Assembly: GCA_963838205.1 (NCBI GenBank)
Contig: CAWIQF010000003.1
Coordinates: 124,001 to 188,000, forward strand
Length of the DNA stretch: 64,000 nt
Source of the DNA: CAIVVT01 sp963838205
Lineage (GTDB): Bacteria > Acidobacteriota > Terriglobia > Bryobacterales > Bryobacteraceae
Direction of reading: 5' to 3'
Below, in pieces: positions 1 to 9,716 of the stretch. The first letter of the stretch is position 1, and every line of letters begins with the position of its first letter. The notes under the pieces are model-generated. The model saw only the letters and a list, made by a program, of their open reading frames with translations. It was not told the origin of the DNA and searched no databases. The translations under genes and the position numbers were made by a program.

Positions 1-1211
1 ATATTCCGAAGTGACTGTGAACTCTCATCCTCTGAGACGAACTCCTTGAATGCGGTCATCAAGGCAACAAACACAAGACAACAGAACGATAGTGCAGCGA
101 TCAAACCTAACTCGGATCCAAGTTCGAGCGGAATGCTATGTGGCCAGTTTCCGATGCCTGTATACAGAGTTGGAAAACCACCTATGCCGACACCCGTGAG
201 AGGATGTTCGAGAGTCAATTTCCATCCCAACTGTAACAATCCCGCCCTGGGACCGAGGAACGTCGTCGCGCTCTTGAACGACAACAACTGTCCCAAGTAA
301 TTCGTTGACTCTTCCGGAATTGGAATGAAAGGGAGCAACAGTATACCCATTCCGACAAGGAAGGCAAAATCGAAGAGCAGTTGCGGCACGGTGAATCCCA
401 CATGCCGCCGGTGCCAGATGCTGATAAGAATGACTGCTCCGATCCCGATCATCGGTCCGCGGCTTCCGGACCCAACCAAAGCGACCGCCAGCAGGGTGAT
501 GCAGCCATACAGAATCACTCTAACCATGATTTTCCGGCCCGGCATGAGTCCAAACCACACGATTGCGATTCCTACCGCGGCGACGTGGCCTAATTGGATT
601 GTGTCCCCTCCGGGCGCCGTGAGCCTCTCCCGTCCGCCGAGCATGGGGAGAGAAACGGCGCTCGCAATTATTCCGGCCATTAATAGTGTGTAGAAGAATC
701 TTCTCAGCCGGGCCGGCGTCGTCAGAACAGCGAACGGCCCTAAAATAGCCACACCACCGATGATGAAAAAGCGCGCCGTTTTATCGATTCCGCCAGAAAG
801 ATTCGGAGTATATAACAAGCTCAATAACATCATGAAAAGAATTGGAAAGTATAACAAGAACTCCTTCGGAAGAGGAATTAATTCTCTTCTCAAGCATGCA
901 CGCGCCATTGACCACACAAGTGCGAGCACGAGCACGACAGTCAGATCGATCGACGATCCTTCCAACTGAGGCGCTCCCTTGAACGTGCCCACAACCATCA
1001 GACAGCCGAGTGCGATCTCGGGGAATTTAGTCAGCAAGAACCAGCAAATTAAACCTAACGGAATGATGAATAGTTTCCATCCATAATATGAAGCTGCCAG
1101 CGTGAAAGTGGAAGTTACAATGACAATAATAATCGTGACACTCGATGTCAGGATTTGCGGACGGCTAGCAATTAATGCGGAAGGATGGGTTTCATTTAGC
1201 GACAGATCCAT
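1..1211 (-). CDS. O-antigen ligase / polymerase-like membrane protein, 3' end cut by window edge
   Basis: No stop is reached before the left edge, so at least 403 residues are seen and the C-terminus is missing. The protein is a string of hydrophobic segments starting with TIIIVIVTSTFTLAASYYGW. It carries a GSRGPMIG loop and a later EHPLTGVGIGGFP motif, both typical of the WaaL/Wzy_C O-antigen ligase family, which joins or polymerises undecaprenyl-linked glycans on the periplasmic face. The ATG at 1211 is preceded by GGAG, and an in-frame TAG lies 15 bases upstream, so the start is well fixed. It is the last visible gene of the polysaccharide locus, 205 bp downstream of the YdjC-like gene. 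Whether it acts as ligase or polymerase cannot be decided from sequence. Confidence 0.82.
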   Translation of the reverse strand, partial: MDLSLNETHPSALIASRPQILTSSVTIIIVIVTSTFTLAASYYGWKLFIIPLGLICWFLLTKFPEIALGCLMVVGTFKGAPQLEGSSIDLTVVLVLALVWSMARACLRRELIPLPKEFLLYFPILFMMLLSLLYTPNLSGGIDKTARFFIIGGVAILGPFAVLTTPARLRRFFYTLLMAGIIASAVSLPMLGGRERLTAPGGDTIQLGHVAAVGIAIVWFGLMPGRKIMVRVILYGCITLLAVALVGSGSRGPMIGIGAVILISIWHRRHVGFTVPQLLFDFAFLVGMGILLLPFIPIPEESTNYLGQLLSFKSATTFLGPRAGLLQLGWKLTLEHPLTGVGIGGFPTLYTGIGNWPHSIPLELGSELGLIAALSFCCLVFVALMTAFKEFVSEDESSQSLRN

Positions 1212-1416
1212 GGCGTGGCTCCGCTAGATCAGCACATCTGCGCCCGCTTCGGGATCGCTCCATCTCCCAGCCGCACGAGTGCGGAGGATCCCTCTCCCGA
1301 GAAATCTGCGTCTGCAACCGAGGATCTTCCGCCCACCAGAACGGCGCGGCCGTCGTCAATGGAGGCGGACGAAGCCGCAGCTTCGTTTAAAACGCCGGTG
1401 GCACGCCTCCGGCCGA

Positions 1417-2325
1417 TCAAGCCGCACCTTGTGCCGCGAACGCCCGGACTTGGTTTGAGGCGAGCCCGGCGTAAGATGCCAGTGCGAGCCCGTGCCTCGC
1501 GGGAAGCTCTGTGAATCCCGGCGCGGTCAACAGAGCCAGTTCCCGGACGCGCTTGTCGTGGATGCGGTCCGTCAGCAGACTTTCGGGATCGGAACAGCCG
1601 GGGTGGCAGACGAGCTCGAAAATGCCATTCTCCTCCAGGCTCTCAAACGCCGCAGCCCAGGCCTTGATCATAGATTCGACAATCGAAGGGGCTGCGGCAC
1701 GCGGCGTCTCGATACGGTAATTGGGGGCGCGGAAGGACCGAAACGGACCGGAACTCAGAAACTCCATATACGCCAGGACCCCGAGCCGGCGCAGCGCGCT
1801 TCCGCTGTGCGGACCGCCAACCCGCCTCGTGCGGGGCAGCTGCTGGATGCGGCACGCGCGGATCCATTGGATTCCCTCCGCCTCCAGCGCTCTTCGAAAT
1901 GGAGCCACGGCCGCGAAGTACAAGTGCATGTGATGGTGTGAATCTGCATGTATTGGATCAACTCCCATCGCGCGTGCCAGGGTTATCTGAGCGCGGTATT
2001 CCGCTTCAATCTCCTTTCTTGACACACGCCACGTCATCAATCGGGCTTGCATCTCGCTGGGGGCCAGAAACCTGCCGTCACTGTCAACGAGGCTCGGAAC
2101 CGCCTGCGGGCCCAAAACCGGCCTCCCCTGGCAGAGATTCAAGTGAATACCGACACCGAGATTGGGGTGCCGAAGGAGCTGCTGCACCGCAAATTCAGTC
2201 CCCGGCTGGTTCACCATAAGTGAGGCGCTCGTGAGCAGGCCGTTCGTATGCGCTTGGAAGATGCCGTCACTGACCGCCCTCGTCAACCCGAGATCGTCGC
2301 CATTGATGATCAGCACCCGTGACAT
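1417..2325 (-). CDS. YdjC/ChbG-family carbohydrate deacetylase
   Basis: 302 residues. The N-terminus VLIINGDDLGLT and the later ADSHHHMHLY are the metal-binding signatures of the YdjC/ChbG (HpnK-like) family, which removes N-acetyl groups from acetylated sugars using a divalent metal (Asp and His ligands). The ATG overlaps the stop of the upstream CapK-like gene as TGATG, so the two are translationally coupled; a TTG one codon earlier is possible. In this locus it probably de-N-acetylates a sugar of the exopolysaccharide or its lipid-linked intermediate. That role is inferred from context; the family call is firm. Confidence 0.85.
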   Translation of the reverse strand: MSRVLIINGDDLGLTRAVSDGIFQAHTNGLLTSASLMVNQPGTEFAVQQLLRHPNLGVGIHLNLCQGRPVLGPQAVPSLVDSDGRFLAPSEMQARLMTWRVSRKEIEAEYRAQITLARAMGVDPIHADSHHHMHLYFAAVAPFRRALEAEGIQWIRACRIQQLPRTRRVGGPHSGSALRRLGVLAYMEFLSSGPFRSFRAPNYRIETPRAAAPSIVESMIKAWAAAFESLEENGIFELVCHPGCSDPESLLTDRIHDKRVRELALLTAPGFTELPARHGLALASYAGLASNQVRAFAAQGAA

Positions 2326-3722
2326 CAATTTCGTTCCCGCAACACCAGGGGTGTCTTGCCGCCAACTGTCACTATCGGTTCCGTTGCCAGCTCGGCCTCT
2401 ACGATGGTGCTCGCCCCCAGCAGCGAGACAATGCCCTGTCGAACTCCCGACAGTTCTTGCTCCGCGCGCATGCCGGCGCCCACCGCGCGAACTAATACGT
2501 GACCCTTTTGGCGCTGAACGAATTGGCAGAACCGAAATGACGTCGCGTCTTTCAATACTTGATTCACAGCGCGGGCAGAGAATACTCTCCCATCGGCCGC
2601 GTACAGCAGGTCGCTTTCCCTGCTAACTCCAGGATCGACGAGCGCGGATTGCCTCCCACACGGGCACTCTTGCAACGACAGCCATGCGCCCCGATCGCCA
2701 ATTCTATATCGCAATAGTGGCATGCAGTCATTAATAAACCCCGTCCACACCAAGTCTCCCGTTTCTCCTTTCTCGACCGGACGGCCATTTTTATCTAAGA
2801 TCTCCAGAAATGCGTAGTCAGGATTCAGATGCATTCCCTGATGTTCACATTGCTGAATCAGACCACACAGTTCCGTATTACCGTAGGTGTTAAACACTTG
2901 AGCAGAGAATGCGGTTTCTATTCTCTCTCGCAAAGTAGCAGGAAGAGGCTCGCCATCCGTAAGCACGGCCCGCATTGGGATTGGTGCACCGGCAGCCAGA
3001 ACGAAGTTGGCAAGTAATCCCAATGCTGACGGGAACCCTTCCAAAACCCTATTAGTATGCTGTCTGAGAAATCCAACGTAGTCTGCTGCCGTCGAAGATG
3101 ATAAATGGAATATACTTATTAGGATCTGATTTTCTGAAATATTGCTGACCCAGTATGGCGGCGACTTCTGGCGCGATGAAACAACCTTACTGCCAAATGC
3201 AGTAATGCGAGGACTTCTAGGGCGAATGCCAGCCCAAAGAAACTGTTGCATCCGGAATGCCCAATTTTTCCGCATCACCGCTGGCGTATAGCACACATTG
3301 AGGCTGCCACCCGTCGTACCCGTTGTTGTAACCCAAATCCGGTCTCGTTCACGAACAGTCACATTCAGCATCGCCTGTGCCATTGCCCGCACTTCTTCGC
3401 GCGATATAATCGGCAACTGCGACCAAGCCGAAAGTGACGAAAGCTTGAGAGGCGGGTATGCGCTATAAAATGGTGAGGATGCACGCGCTAGATCAAGAAT
3501 ATGCTGTAAACTAACAATCTGCCTATGTTCTATTTCTCGTCGACTCCATTGATCATGGCTATTCAATTTTTCGAGGTCTTCGTACATGGATCGAGTGTAG
3601 CGGTTCATTACCAGCGACAGACCCCGCACAGTCACTAGGCCAGTACGAACAAACAAGGGCATCCGATCATATACAAATTGCAGGTGCTTGGCCTTATGCC
3701 TGTACCATTTTTCAAGCTCCAC
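2325..3722 (-). CDS. CapK/PaaK-like adenylate-forming enzyme
   Basis: 465 residues. VTTTGTTGGSLNV (around residue 120) is the Ser/Thr/Gly-rich phosphate loop of adenylate-forming enzymes. The NTYGNTELCGLI segment and the WTGFINDCMPLLRYRIGDRG segment are the A5 and A7/A8-like regions of the phenylacetate-CoA ligase branch, and ECPCGRQSALVDP resembles the C-terminal cysteine motif of the same branch. Relatives called CapK occur in capsule and exopolysaccharide clusters. The substrate is unknown; an acyl or amino-acid decoration of the glycan is a reasonable guess. It sits between GT4 and the YdjC-like gene, overlapping the latter by one base. The 98 bp upstream are AT-rich and show no clear promoter. 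Confidence 0.82.
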   Translation of the reverse strand: MELEKWYRHKAKHLQFVYDRMPLFVRTGLVTVRGLSLVMNRYTRSMYEDLEKLNSHDQWSRREIEHRQIVSLQHILDLARASSPFYSAYPPLKLSSLSAWSQLPIISREEVRAMAQAMLNVTVRERDRIWVTTTGTTGGSLNVCYTPAVMRKNWAFRMQQFLWAGIRPRSPRITAFGSKVVSSRQKSPPYWVSNISENQILISIFHLSSSTAADYVGFLRQHTNRVLEGFPSALGLLANFVLAAGAPIPMRAVLTDGEPLPATLRERIETAFSAQVFNTYGNTELCGLIQQCEHQGMHLNPDYAFLEILDKNGRPVEKGETGDLVWTGFINDCMPLLRYRIGDRGAWLSLQECPCGRQSALVDPGVSRESDLLYAADGRVFSARAVNQVLKDATSFRFCQFVQRQKGHVLVRAVGAGMRAEQELSGVRQGIVSLLGASTIVEAELATEPIVTVGGKTPLVLRERN

Positions 3723-3820
3723 TTTGCCCTCACATCCAATTCATAAAATGTGTTCAACATTATTTTAAAAGGAATATTTCATATATCCTGACCAACAACT
3801 TTATAAATTTCAACCACTTC

Positions 3821-4990
3821 TCACATACTAAAGTCCTCCGAAGCATCCCGACCAAGAATCGTCGAATACAACCGTAAAAGTCTTCTCTGTTCAGACTCTG
3901 CATTCATTCTCAACCGCACTGCCTTTTGAGCTTTGGCCCCCATCGCCTCGGCCCTTAAAGGATTCGAGAGCAGATTCAGGAGTGCTCCGGCAAATGCCGA
4001 TGCATCAGTCGGATCCACGAGATGCCCGAACTCTCCCTCGCGCAGGAACAACCGGACTGGTGGAAGGTTGCTAGCCACCACCGGCAAGCGACACGCCCAA
4101 TACTCAAACATCTTAGTCGGAATATTCTTCAGGAACTTTGGAATGGGCTGCAGCGGAACGACGCCAATCCGCGCCTGACACAGCAGCGATGGCACTTCCA
4201 ATGGCTGTACGCGTCCCAGCATTTCAAAACAATCCTTTAAACCTCTTTCGGACACCTTCACCTTAAACTCAGTGACGAATCTCGGTTCATCCACATAACC
4301 AAACATCAATACTCTCGGCCGCACTCCGTCCTTAGCCATTAACTCAACGGCGTCTAAAAGCACGGAGAGCCCCGTTCTCTCCGACATCCCACCTGAATAA
4401 ACCAGGTCGTATTTTTTGGGAAAACGCCGTCGCTCAGATTCATAACAATTCAAAAACCACTCAGCAGGGAAGTTGTAAAACACCCTACGCCTCGCTTTAC
4501 CAATCAATTTGTGGTTTCCCGCATGCATCCGTAATACGGCTGGATCAGCCGTCACGATTGCGTCGAGTGTCTTACAGGCAAGCCTTTCTAAGAACAAAAC
4601 AAAATAGCTGCATATAGTTCTGATAAAACTTGGAATTGAATGTTTCATCAACATCATAGAGGGAAAATCTTCAAACATGTCATAAACTATATGTTTACGA
4701 AAACACACTTTTAGTAAAATAGCACAACCAACTAGCTGAAAACTGTGTATATGATAAATATCCGCTTTTTCCCGTAACGAGGCAATAAGGGCCAACGGGG
4801 TGCTAAACAATCTTCCAATTGCACCTGCCGCACATGGGAAATATTGTAGCTTGAAGCTCATATTGTGAAGCCTCGCATGAAGCGGCGCGATCAAAGTGAC
4901 GCGCGCGCCCAGCCTTGCAACAGCATCACATTGGCGGGCGACCAATCGTGAAGTTCCAATTGGAATCGTCGACACAAAGCAGACCTTCAC
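3821..4990 (-). CDS. Glycosyltransferase family 4
   Basis: About 389 residues with a GT-B layout. The N-terminal Rossmann half starts VKVCFVSTIPIGTSRLV. The C-terminal half has YDLVYSGGMSERTGLSVLLDAV and the nucleotide-sugar-binding region IPTKMFEYWACRLPVVASN, where the conserved Glu of the EX7E-type motif is present (FEYWACRLPVV). It should transfer a sugar from an NDP-sugar to the growing lipid-linked repeat in the cytoplasm. The start is taken at the GTG at 4990, which has AGGA eight bases upstream and gives MKVCFVS; another GTG five codons earlier (5005) is possible. Donor and acceptor cannot be told. Confidence 0.87.
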   Translation of the reverse strand: MKVCFVSTIPIGTSRLVARQCDAVARLGARVTLIAPLHARLHNMSFKLQYFPCAAGAIGRLFSTPLALIASLREKADIYHIHSFQLVGCAILLKVCFRKHIVYDMFEDFPSMMLMKHSIPSFIRTICSYFVLFLERLACKTLDAIVTADPAVLRMHAGNHKLIGKARRRVFYNFPAEWFLNCYESERRRFPKKYDLVYSGGMSERTGLSVLLDAVELMAKDGVRPRVLMFGYVDEPRFVTEFKVKVSERGLKDCFEMLGRVQPLEVPSLLCQARIGVVPLQPIPKFLKNIPTKMFEYWACRLPVVASNLPPVRLFLREGEFGHLVDPTDASAFAGALLNLLSNPLRAEAMGAKAQKAVRLRMNAESEQRRLLRLYSTILGRDASEDFSM

Positions 4991-5065
4991 TACACAAGTC
5001 CTCACAACTTCACACGGGTTTCACAACAAACAGTAACGGTTGGCCAATGCTTCGAAAACTAATCG

Positions 5066-7327
5066 TTAATACCCACGATAGGGTATTTCGACCGCTCGAA
5101 CCCCATTCAGTACAACCCCCAGGATTGGAACCGCCTGCTGGGCCAGTATCTCCGCAGCTGACACCAACGCTTTTCTTGCAGTCAAACCCGCATACCCGAC
5201 CAACACGGCACCGTCGGCCAACGCCGCCAAGAACCGGGCGTCAGCATACGGCAACAAAGGCGGCGAGTCTATGACAACAAACTCGTAACGAGAGCGAATT
5301 CCCGACGCGAATCTTCGAAATTTGTCCGAAATCAGCACGCTGATTGGGTTCTCTGGGCCTGTCCCTGAACTCACACAAGTCAAGTTTCCAGAATCACCGG
5401 AAGGAGCTTCAAGTTCCTCCGCTGTCGCCGCATCTCTATAGTGAGCAAAAAGGCCTCCAACATCTCCATTGTTCGGCTTTCGCAAATCTGCATCTACAAA
5501 GCATGTCGGTCCCTTTTCTGCTAACCCTAAAGCAAGATTGTACGCAACAGTGGTTTTTCCTTCCCGTGAAAATGGCGAAGCGATTAACAAAACCTGCGAT
5601 TTGTTTCTTTGCCTCGTCAGCATAATTAATCCCATTAGTGCCCGGATGCTCTCCGCTGATGCTGACGCAGGTTGCTCAAGCATAAACCGCTCAACTCTTA
5701 CCCCACCTTTTGCCTGAGGCTTCAATGTGCGGCCAGTTGCGGCCACATCGTCATCGCACCTACCACGCCGCCGCGTTTCGGGGAGAAGAACGAGACGCGC
5801 TCCCCTTGCCACAAAACTGACATCCTCAGGCGACCGCACACTAACGTCCATGCCTTCCCTGACCACCCCCGCTGCGAATCCCCCAAAGCAGGCCACCAAT
5901 AATCCAATCAAAAGCATTAATATCGCGTTAGGCCCCGATGCCTCAAACGGAACAAGTCCTCTCTCGATCACCCGAATGTTACTGGACCTTGATCCAGCCG
6001 CAATCGCAGCCTCCTTGACCCGCGCGTAAAGACAGTTATAGAGATCTTCGCCGGCCTGAGAATCCCGACGCAAAATGCTGTACCCTGATACGCGGTTTAA
6101 CAATACTGCCTCTCGGTTCACTTCGTCGGCCAATGTCTTTTCTCGCAATTCTGCCTCGCGATACGATGTCTGAAACTGGATCAACATGCTGCGCTCATGC
6201 GCATCCGATTGATTCTGTAACTCTGCCAGTTCACTTCTCAGTTTCTCAATCTCCGGATGTTTCTCACCGTAAATCACCAGCGCCTGCGATAGCAGTCCAG
6301 ACACCTCAGCACCCTTAAAAGCCAACTGCTGGGTTATTGGATTATCACGAAATTGAGGCACCGAGCGAACACCAGATGACCGTACTCCCATTAATAAAGA
6401 CTTAAGCTGTATTTTCTCAGCTTGCGCCTGCGCGTGGTAATGAATCAGTTCAGTTTCTCGCTCAGAAAATATGTTTTGCTTCTCATCCACATCAACAATT
6501 CCATATTTCTGTCGATACCGTTTTAATAATGTCTGTGATTGTTTTGAGATGTTTCGAACGTCTTCCAGTTGTTTTGTCAAAAACTGGGAGGATTTCATTA
6601 CTGCGTCAAATCGCGCATCGTTGCTGTTGTCAATGAATTTTTGTACAACTGTATTCGCAATTTCTGCTGAAAGATCCCGCCCCGAACACTTAAACAAAAT
6701 TTCAATCACGCGACTATTTCTTACCGGCGTGATTACCAAGTGTTTTTTCAGAAACTCTAATGCACGCATTTCTGCAGGCGCAAGATGAATACTATCCACA
6801 ACTCCATTGACCTTTTCGTCTCGTCGTAACAGTCTAAAAAACGCATCGACATGAAGCCAAACAATGAAGGCCTCAGGCCATGTTTGTTTTGTAATGAGCG
6901 GACTGCGGTCCAACCTTAATACGCGCATAACTTCAACACTAACACTATTTCCGCGTAAAATTTGTGCTTGCGTTTCTATATAGTCTGCCTCACTTACGCC
7001 AGGAGACGCGGCCTGCAGAGAGAACGCCTCAGAGCCAGGAGGTTCGATAACAACTTTAGCTGTTGATTCATAGCTTACAGGTGACACCAACGAAGATGCA
7101 ATGATAATTACAAATATTATCGCAGCGACGCATGCAACGAACCTAAGTCGTTTAGTAATAACATTATAAACAAAACTCCATTTATAGCTATTACATACCG
7201 ACTTACTAAGCGAAAAGCGCAAATCTGACTGACAATCCACTGGGCGAGTACGGCCCCTCGGTAAGCCAAATCGATTACATACCATACCGCTATCCGCGGC
7301 ACTTAGCGCTTTTCTTTTGCAACGCAT
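5066..7327 (-). CDS. Wzc-like polysaccharide co-polymerase with BY-kinase domain
   Basis: 753 residues. A Wzz-type part comes first: TM1 VACVAAIIFVIIIASSLV, a long periplasmic region with coiled-coil stretches, then TM2 NAILMLLIGLLVACFGGF (about residue 460). A cytoplasmic bacterial tyrosine-kinase domain follows, with Walker A ASPFSREGKTTVAYNLA, Walker A' CFVDADLRKPN and Walker B FVVIDSPPLLPYADAR. The C-terminus is short (EIPYRGY) with only two tyrosines, unlike the tyrosine-rich tails of enteric Wzc. Proteins of this class control chain length and export of polysaccharide made by a Wzy-type pathway. The start follows the GT2 stop by three bases. Confidence 0.9.
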   Translation of the reverse strand: MRCKRKALSAADSGMVCNRFGLPRGRTRPVDCQSDLRFSLSKSVCNSYKWSFVYNVITKRLRFVACVAAIIFVIIIASSLVSPVSYESTAKVVIEPPGSEAFSLQAASPGVSEADYIETQAQILRGNSVSVEVMRVLRLDRSPLITKQTWPEAFIVWLHVDAFFRLLRRDEKVNGVVDSIHLAPAEMRALEFLKKHLVITPVRNSRVIEILFKCSGRDLSAEIANTVVQKFIDNSNDARFDAVMKSSQFLTKQLEDVRNISKQSQTLLKRYRQKYGIVDVDEKQNIFSERETELIHYHAQAQAEKIQLKSLLMGVRSSGVRSVPQFRDNPITQQLAFKGAEVSGLLSQALVIYGEKHPEIEKLRSELAELQNQSDAHERSMLIQFQTSYREAELREKTLADEVNREAVLLNRVSGYSILRRDSQAGEDLYNCLYARVKEAAIAAGSRSSNIRVIERGLVPFEASGPNAILMLLIGLLVACFGGFAAGVVREGMDVSVRSPEDVSFVARGARLVLLPETRRRGRCDDDVAATGRTLKPQAKGGVRVERFMLEQPASASAESIRALMGLIMLTRQRNKSQVLLIASPFSREGKTTVAYNLALGLAEKGPTCFVDADLRKPNNGDVGGLFAHYRDAATAEELEAPSGDSGNLTCVSSGTGPENPISVLISDKFRRFASGIRSRYEFVVIDSPPLLPYADARFLAALADGAVLVGYAGLTARKALVSAAEILAQQAVPILGVVLNGVRAVEIPYRGY

Positions 7328-7330
7328 TAC

Positions 7331-8479
7331 TTATCGCCTCGTTGCCAATCTTTTTTTACAGCAGCTATAACCAACGTTCCAATACAGCTTTTTTGTCAAT
7401 ATGCTGAGTAGCCCTGTTGCGTTAATGACTGTAGCGCGCTTATAATTTATTACTGCATTTGCCACTTTTCGAAAGCACACTGCCGCCACCGTAGTAACTA
7501 TTTGAAGCACCCCAACGAATGTCCAAACACCATAGCTTATATGATATATCACAATAATAGCAGGTACAACCATAATTAAAGACAAATCGCTTGACAGTCC
7601 AATTTGAATGGCTGCATACATTAGGGCGGCAATATAAAATGAAGCGCATACAATACAAGCAATGCTTACATAATGCAAAAATATTGAAAGCGTCAGCAAT
7701 ATAAGCCATGTTACAACAAATAGCAAAGGAGCAACATGCCGGCAGCTAACACTATGTGGATTCACACTCCAGCACCGGGCCACCCCTTGCCCGTTTGCCT
7801 TTGCTTGCGCAATGAAACTCGTCAGATTCTCTGAATTGTAGTACTTAGTTTGCAGTTTTGATGAAAGATAGATTTTGTAGCCAGCCGTTCGGATTCGCGC
7901 GTTCAGTTCGTAATCCTGGTTTCGTGGAAGGTCCTCCCGGTATAAACCGACAACGTCGAGCACCTCTCGTCTAAAGGCACCGAAGGGAACCGTGTCAACA
8001 AACTGGTTTCCAACCCCGAGCCGAAATGCCGAGTTCCCAACACACACCGGGTGCTGAGAGATCTGTGCGATGCATCGGGCAATCCGGGTGTTCTTACCGG
8101 GAAGAGTTATGAGGAGTCCACCAACATTGGCAGCGCCAGTCCGCGCTAGCTCCGCAAGACACGTTTCAATGTAGTCGCGCTGATACTCACAGTGTGCATC
8201 CATTCGGATTATATAACTGCCTTTAGCCAGCTTTATGGCCATATTGAGTCCCGCAGGCAGTGTTTTGCTGAAATTGTATATAATTTTCGTAGAAGGAAAC
8301 GAAATCAATTTACTTGCTGCTATTGAGCACGAGCGATCCGTTGAGCCCCCATCAACTATTAACACTTCACAATCCGCCATCGGGTGGCTACCCTCTGCAA
8401 TGCTATCTAAGCATCGTCCTATGCGCCGCTCCTCGTTTTTTATTGGTATTATAATTGAAACATGTGGCGGCATAAGCAT
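7331..8479 (-). CDS. ExoA-like glycosyltransferase family 2, membrane-anchored
   Basis: 382 residues. The GT-A domain starts VSIIIPIKNEERRIGRCLDS, followed by EVLIVDGGSTDRS and IIRMDAHCEYQ, where DAH sits at the DXD-like metal site. Later come the acceptor-side NQFVDTVPFGAF and LPRNQDYELNARIR. Three or four hydrophobic segments follow from about residue 255. The order and motifs match ExoA-type succinoglycan glycosyltransferases, which extend the lipid-linked chain at the inner membrane. The gene lies 16 bp downstream of the aminotransferase gene and 3 bp upstream of the Wzc-like gene, so it belongs to the same operon. The sugar transferred is unknown. Confidence 0.87.
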   Translation of the reverse strand: MLMPPHVSIIIPIKNEERRIGRCLDSIAEGSHPMADCEVLIVDGGSTDRSCSIAASKLISFPSTKIIYNFSKTLPAGLNMAIKLAKGSYIIRMDAHCEYQRDYIETCLAELARTGAANVGGLLITLPGKNTRIARCIAQISQHPVCVGNSAFRLGVGNQFVDTVPFGAFRREVLDVVGLYREDLPRNQDYELNARIRTAGYKIYLSSKLQTKYYNSENLTSFIAQAKANGQGVARCWSVNPHSVSCRHVAPLLFVVTWLILLTLSIFLHYVSIACIVCASFYIAALMYAAIQIGLSSDLSLIMVVPAIIVIYHISYGVWTFVGVLQIVTTVAAVCFRKVANAVINYKRATVINATGLLSILTKKLYWNVGYSCCKKRLATRR

Positions 8480-8495
8480 TACATCAATTTGAACT

Positions 8496-9713
8496 TTAAA
8501 CCGAAGCTATAAACATTATCTTCTTTAGAGCCCGATACACGTCATTCATTTCTTCGTCTCCCAACGTTGGGTGCACTAAAAACATTAAACTTGTTTCTCC
8601 CAGATGACGCGCAACAGATAGACGCCTCGTTGGCCGCTGAGTTCGCCTGAATGCCTTCTCCAAATAGATTTCACTGCAGCTCCCAGAAAAACATGGAATG
8701 CCTTCGGCCCTAAGCGCTAATAATACTTTGTCTCGATTCCATCCTCTGCGAATTCGTTCAGGTCGAACAAATGCGTAGTACTTGTAATACGAGTGAAATG
8801 TCTCCTGTAATGGTATGGTTAGCCGAACTGCGGGTAAAGTTTCCAGTAGATTATTTAAATACCCGGCGTTTTTCCTGCGTTTCTCAACATATTTCTTAAG
8901 TTTTGAAAGAAGAGCGCGCCCGATAGCCGACTGCATCTCCGTAAGCCGCCAATTCGTACCAACAGACTCATGAAGCCACTGAAATTTTTCGCTTGACGGC
9001 AGACCGCGTGCAGCGTCAACATTTTTTCCATGATCCTTGAAAGACCACGCTCTCCGCCAGATCTCATCATTACTGGTTACGAGCATTCCACCTTCCCCGC
9101 CAGTGCTCATAATTTTATCCTGGCAAAAGGAAAACGCCGCAGCGTCCCCAAATGAGCCGACAGGACGACCCAAGTACCTCGCGCCCTGGGCCTGCGCACA
9201 GTCTTCAATTACTTTGAGGTCATATTTCTTAGCTACACACAAGATGCCATCCATTTTGCAGGGCCACCCCGCTAGATGTACGGCAATAATTGCCTTGGTC
9301 TTTTTAGTTACTACTGCTTCGATCGTCTCCCCAGTCACTGTTTGGCTTTCTTCGCTTATGTCAGCAAACACGGGAGTTGCGTTTCGCATTACGACAGAAC
9401 TCGCGCTGGCGACAAACGATCGACTTGGCACAATTACTTCATCACCGACGCCAATTTTCAACGCTTGAAGAGCTAACTCCAGTGCTACAGTTCCGTTTGC
9501 TACAGCCACCGCATGCTTGCTTTCGGTTGCAGTTGCAAATTCTTCTTCAAAAAGTCTTCCTTGATTCCCCGTCCAGTAGTTCACTTTTCCGGATTGAAGA
9601 ACTGTGCTGGCAGCGGCAATTTCTTCTGCGTCATATAATGGCCACGGCGCAAATGCTCGCTTTCGGACTTTTTTACCACCATCAATGGCCAATTGATCAT
9701 TTTTATGATACAT
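8496..9713 (-). CDS. DegT/DnrJ/EryC1/StrS sugar aminotransferase (PglE-like role)
   Basis: 405 residues. The fold-type I signatures are clear: HAVAVANGTVALELALQAL near the N-terminus, VIEDCAQAQGARYLG, and the PLP-lysine segment FSFCQDKIMSTGGEGG. These enzymes transfer an amino group to a keto-sugar nucleotide. Directly upstream lie a PglF-like 4,6-dehydratase and a PglC-like transferase. The three together fit synthesis and loading of a UDP-4-amino-4,6-dideoxy-HexNAc (bacillosamine or AADGal type). No PglD-type acetyltransferase is present in the window, so the second acetylation may be absent or encoded elsewhere. Only three bases separate it from the PglC-like stop. Confidence 0.88.
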   Translation of the reverse strand: MYHKNDQLAIDGGKKVRKRAFAPWPLYDAEEIAAASTVLQSGKVNYWTGNQGRLFEEEFATATESKHAVAVANGTVALELALQALKIGVGDEVIVPSRSFVASASSVVMRNATPVFADISEESQTVTGETIEAVVTKKTKAIIAVHLAGWPCKMDGILCVAKKYDLKVIEDCAQAQGARYLGRPVGSFGDAAAFSFCQDKIMSTGGEGGMLVTSNDEIWRRAWSFKDHGKNVDAARGLPSSEKFQWLHESVGTNWRLTEMQSAIGRALLSKLKKYVEKRRKNAGYLNNLLETLPAVRLTIPLQETFHSYYKYYAFVRPERIRRGWNRDKVLLALRAEGIPCFSGSCSEIYLEKAFRRTQRPTRRLSVARHLGETSLMFLVHPTLGDEEMNDVYRALKKIMFIASV

Positions 9714-9716
9714 GTT

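Noticed and set aside
1229..1420. 63-codon minus frame starting TTGA-coupled to the YdjC-like stop
   Set aside because: Low-complexity Ala/Ser/Gly/Arg composition, TTG start and no recognisable domain; coupling alone is weak evidence.
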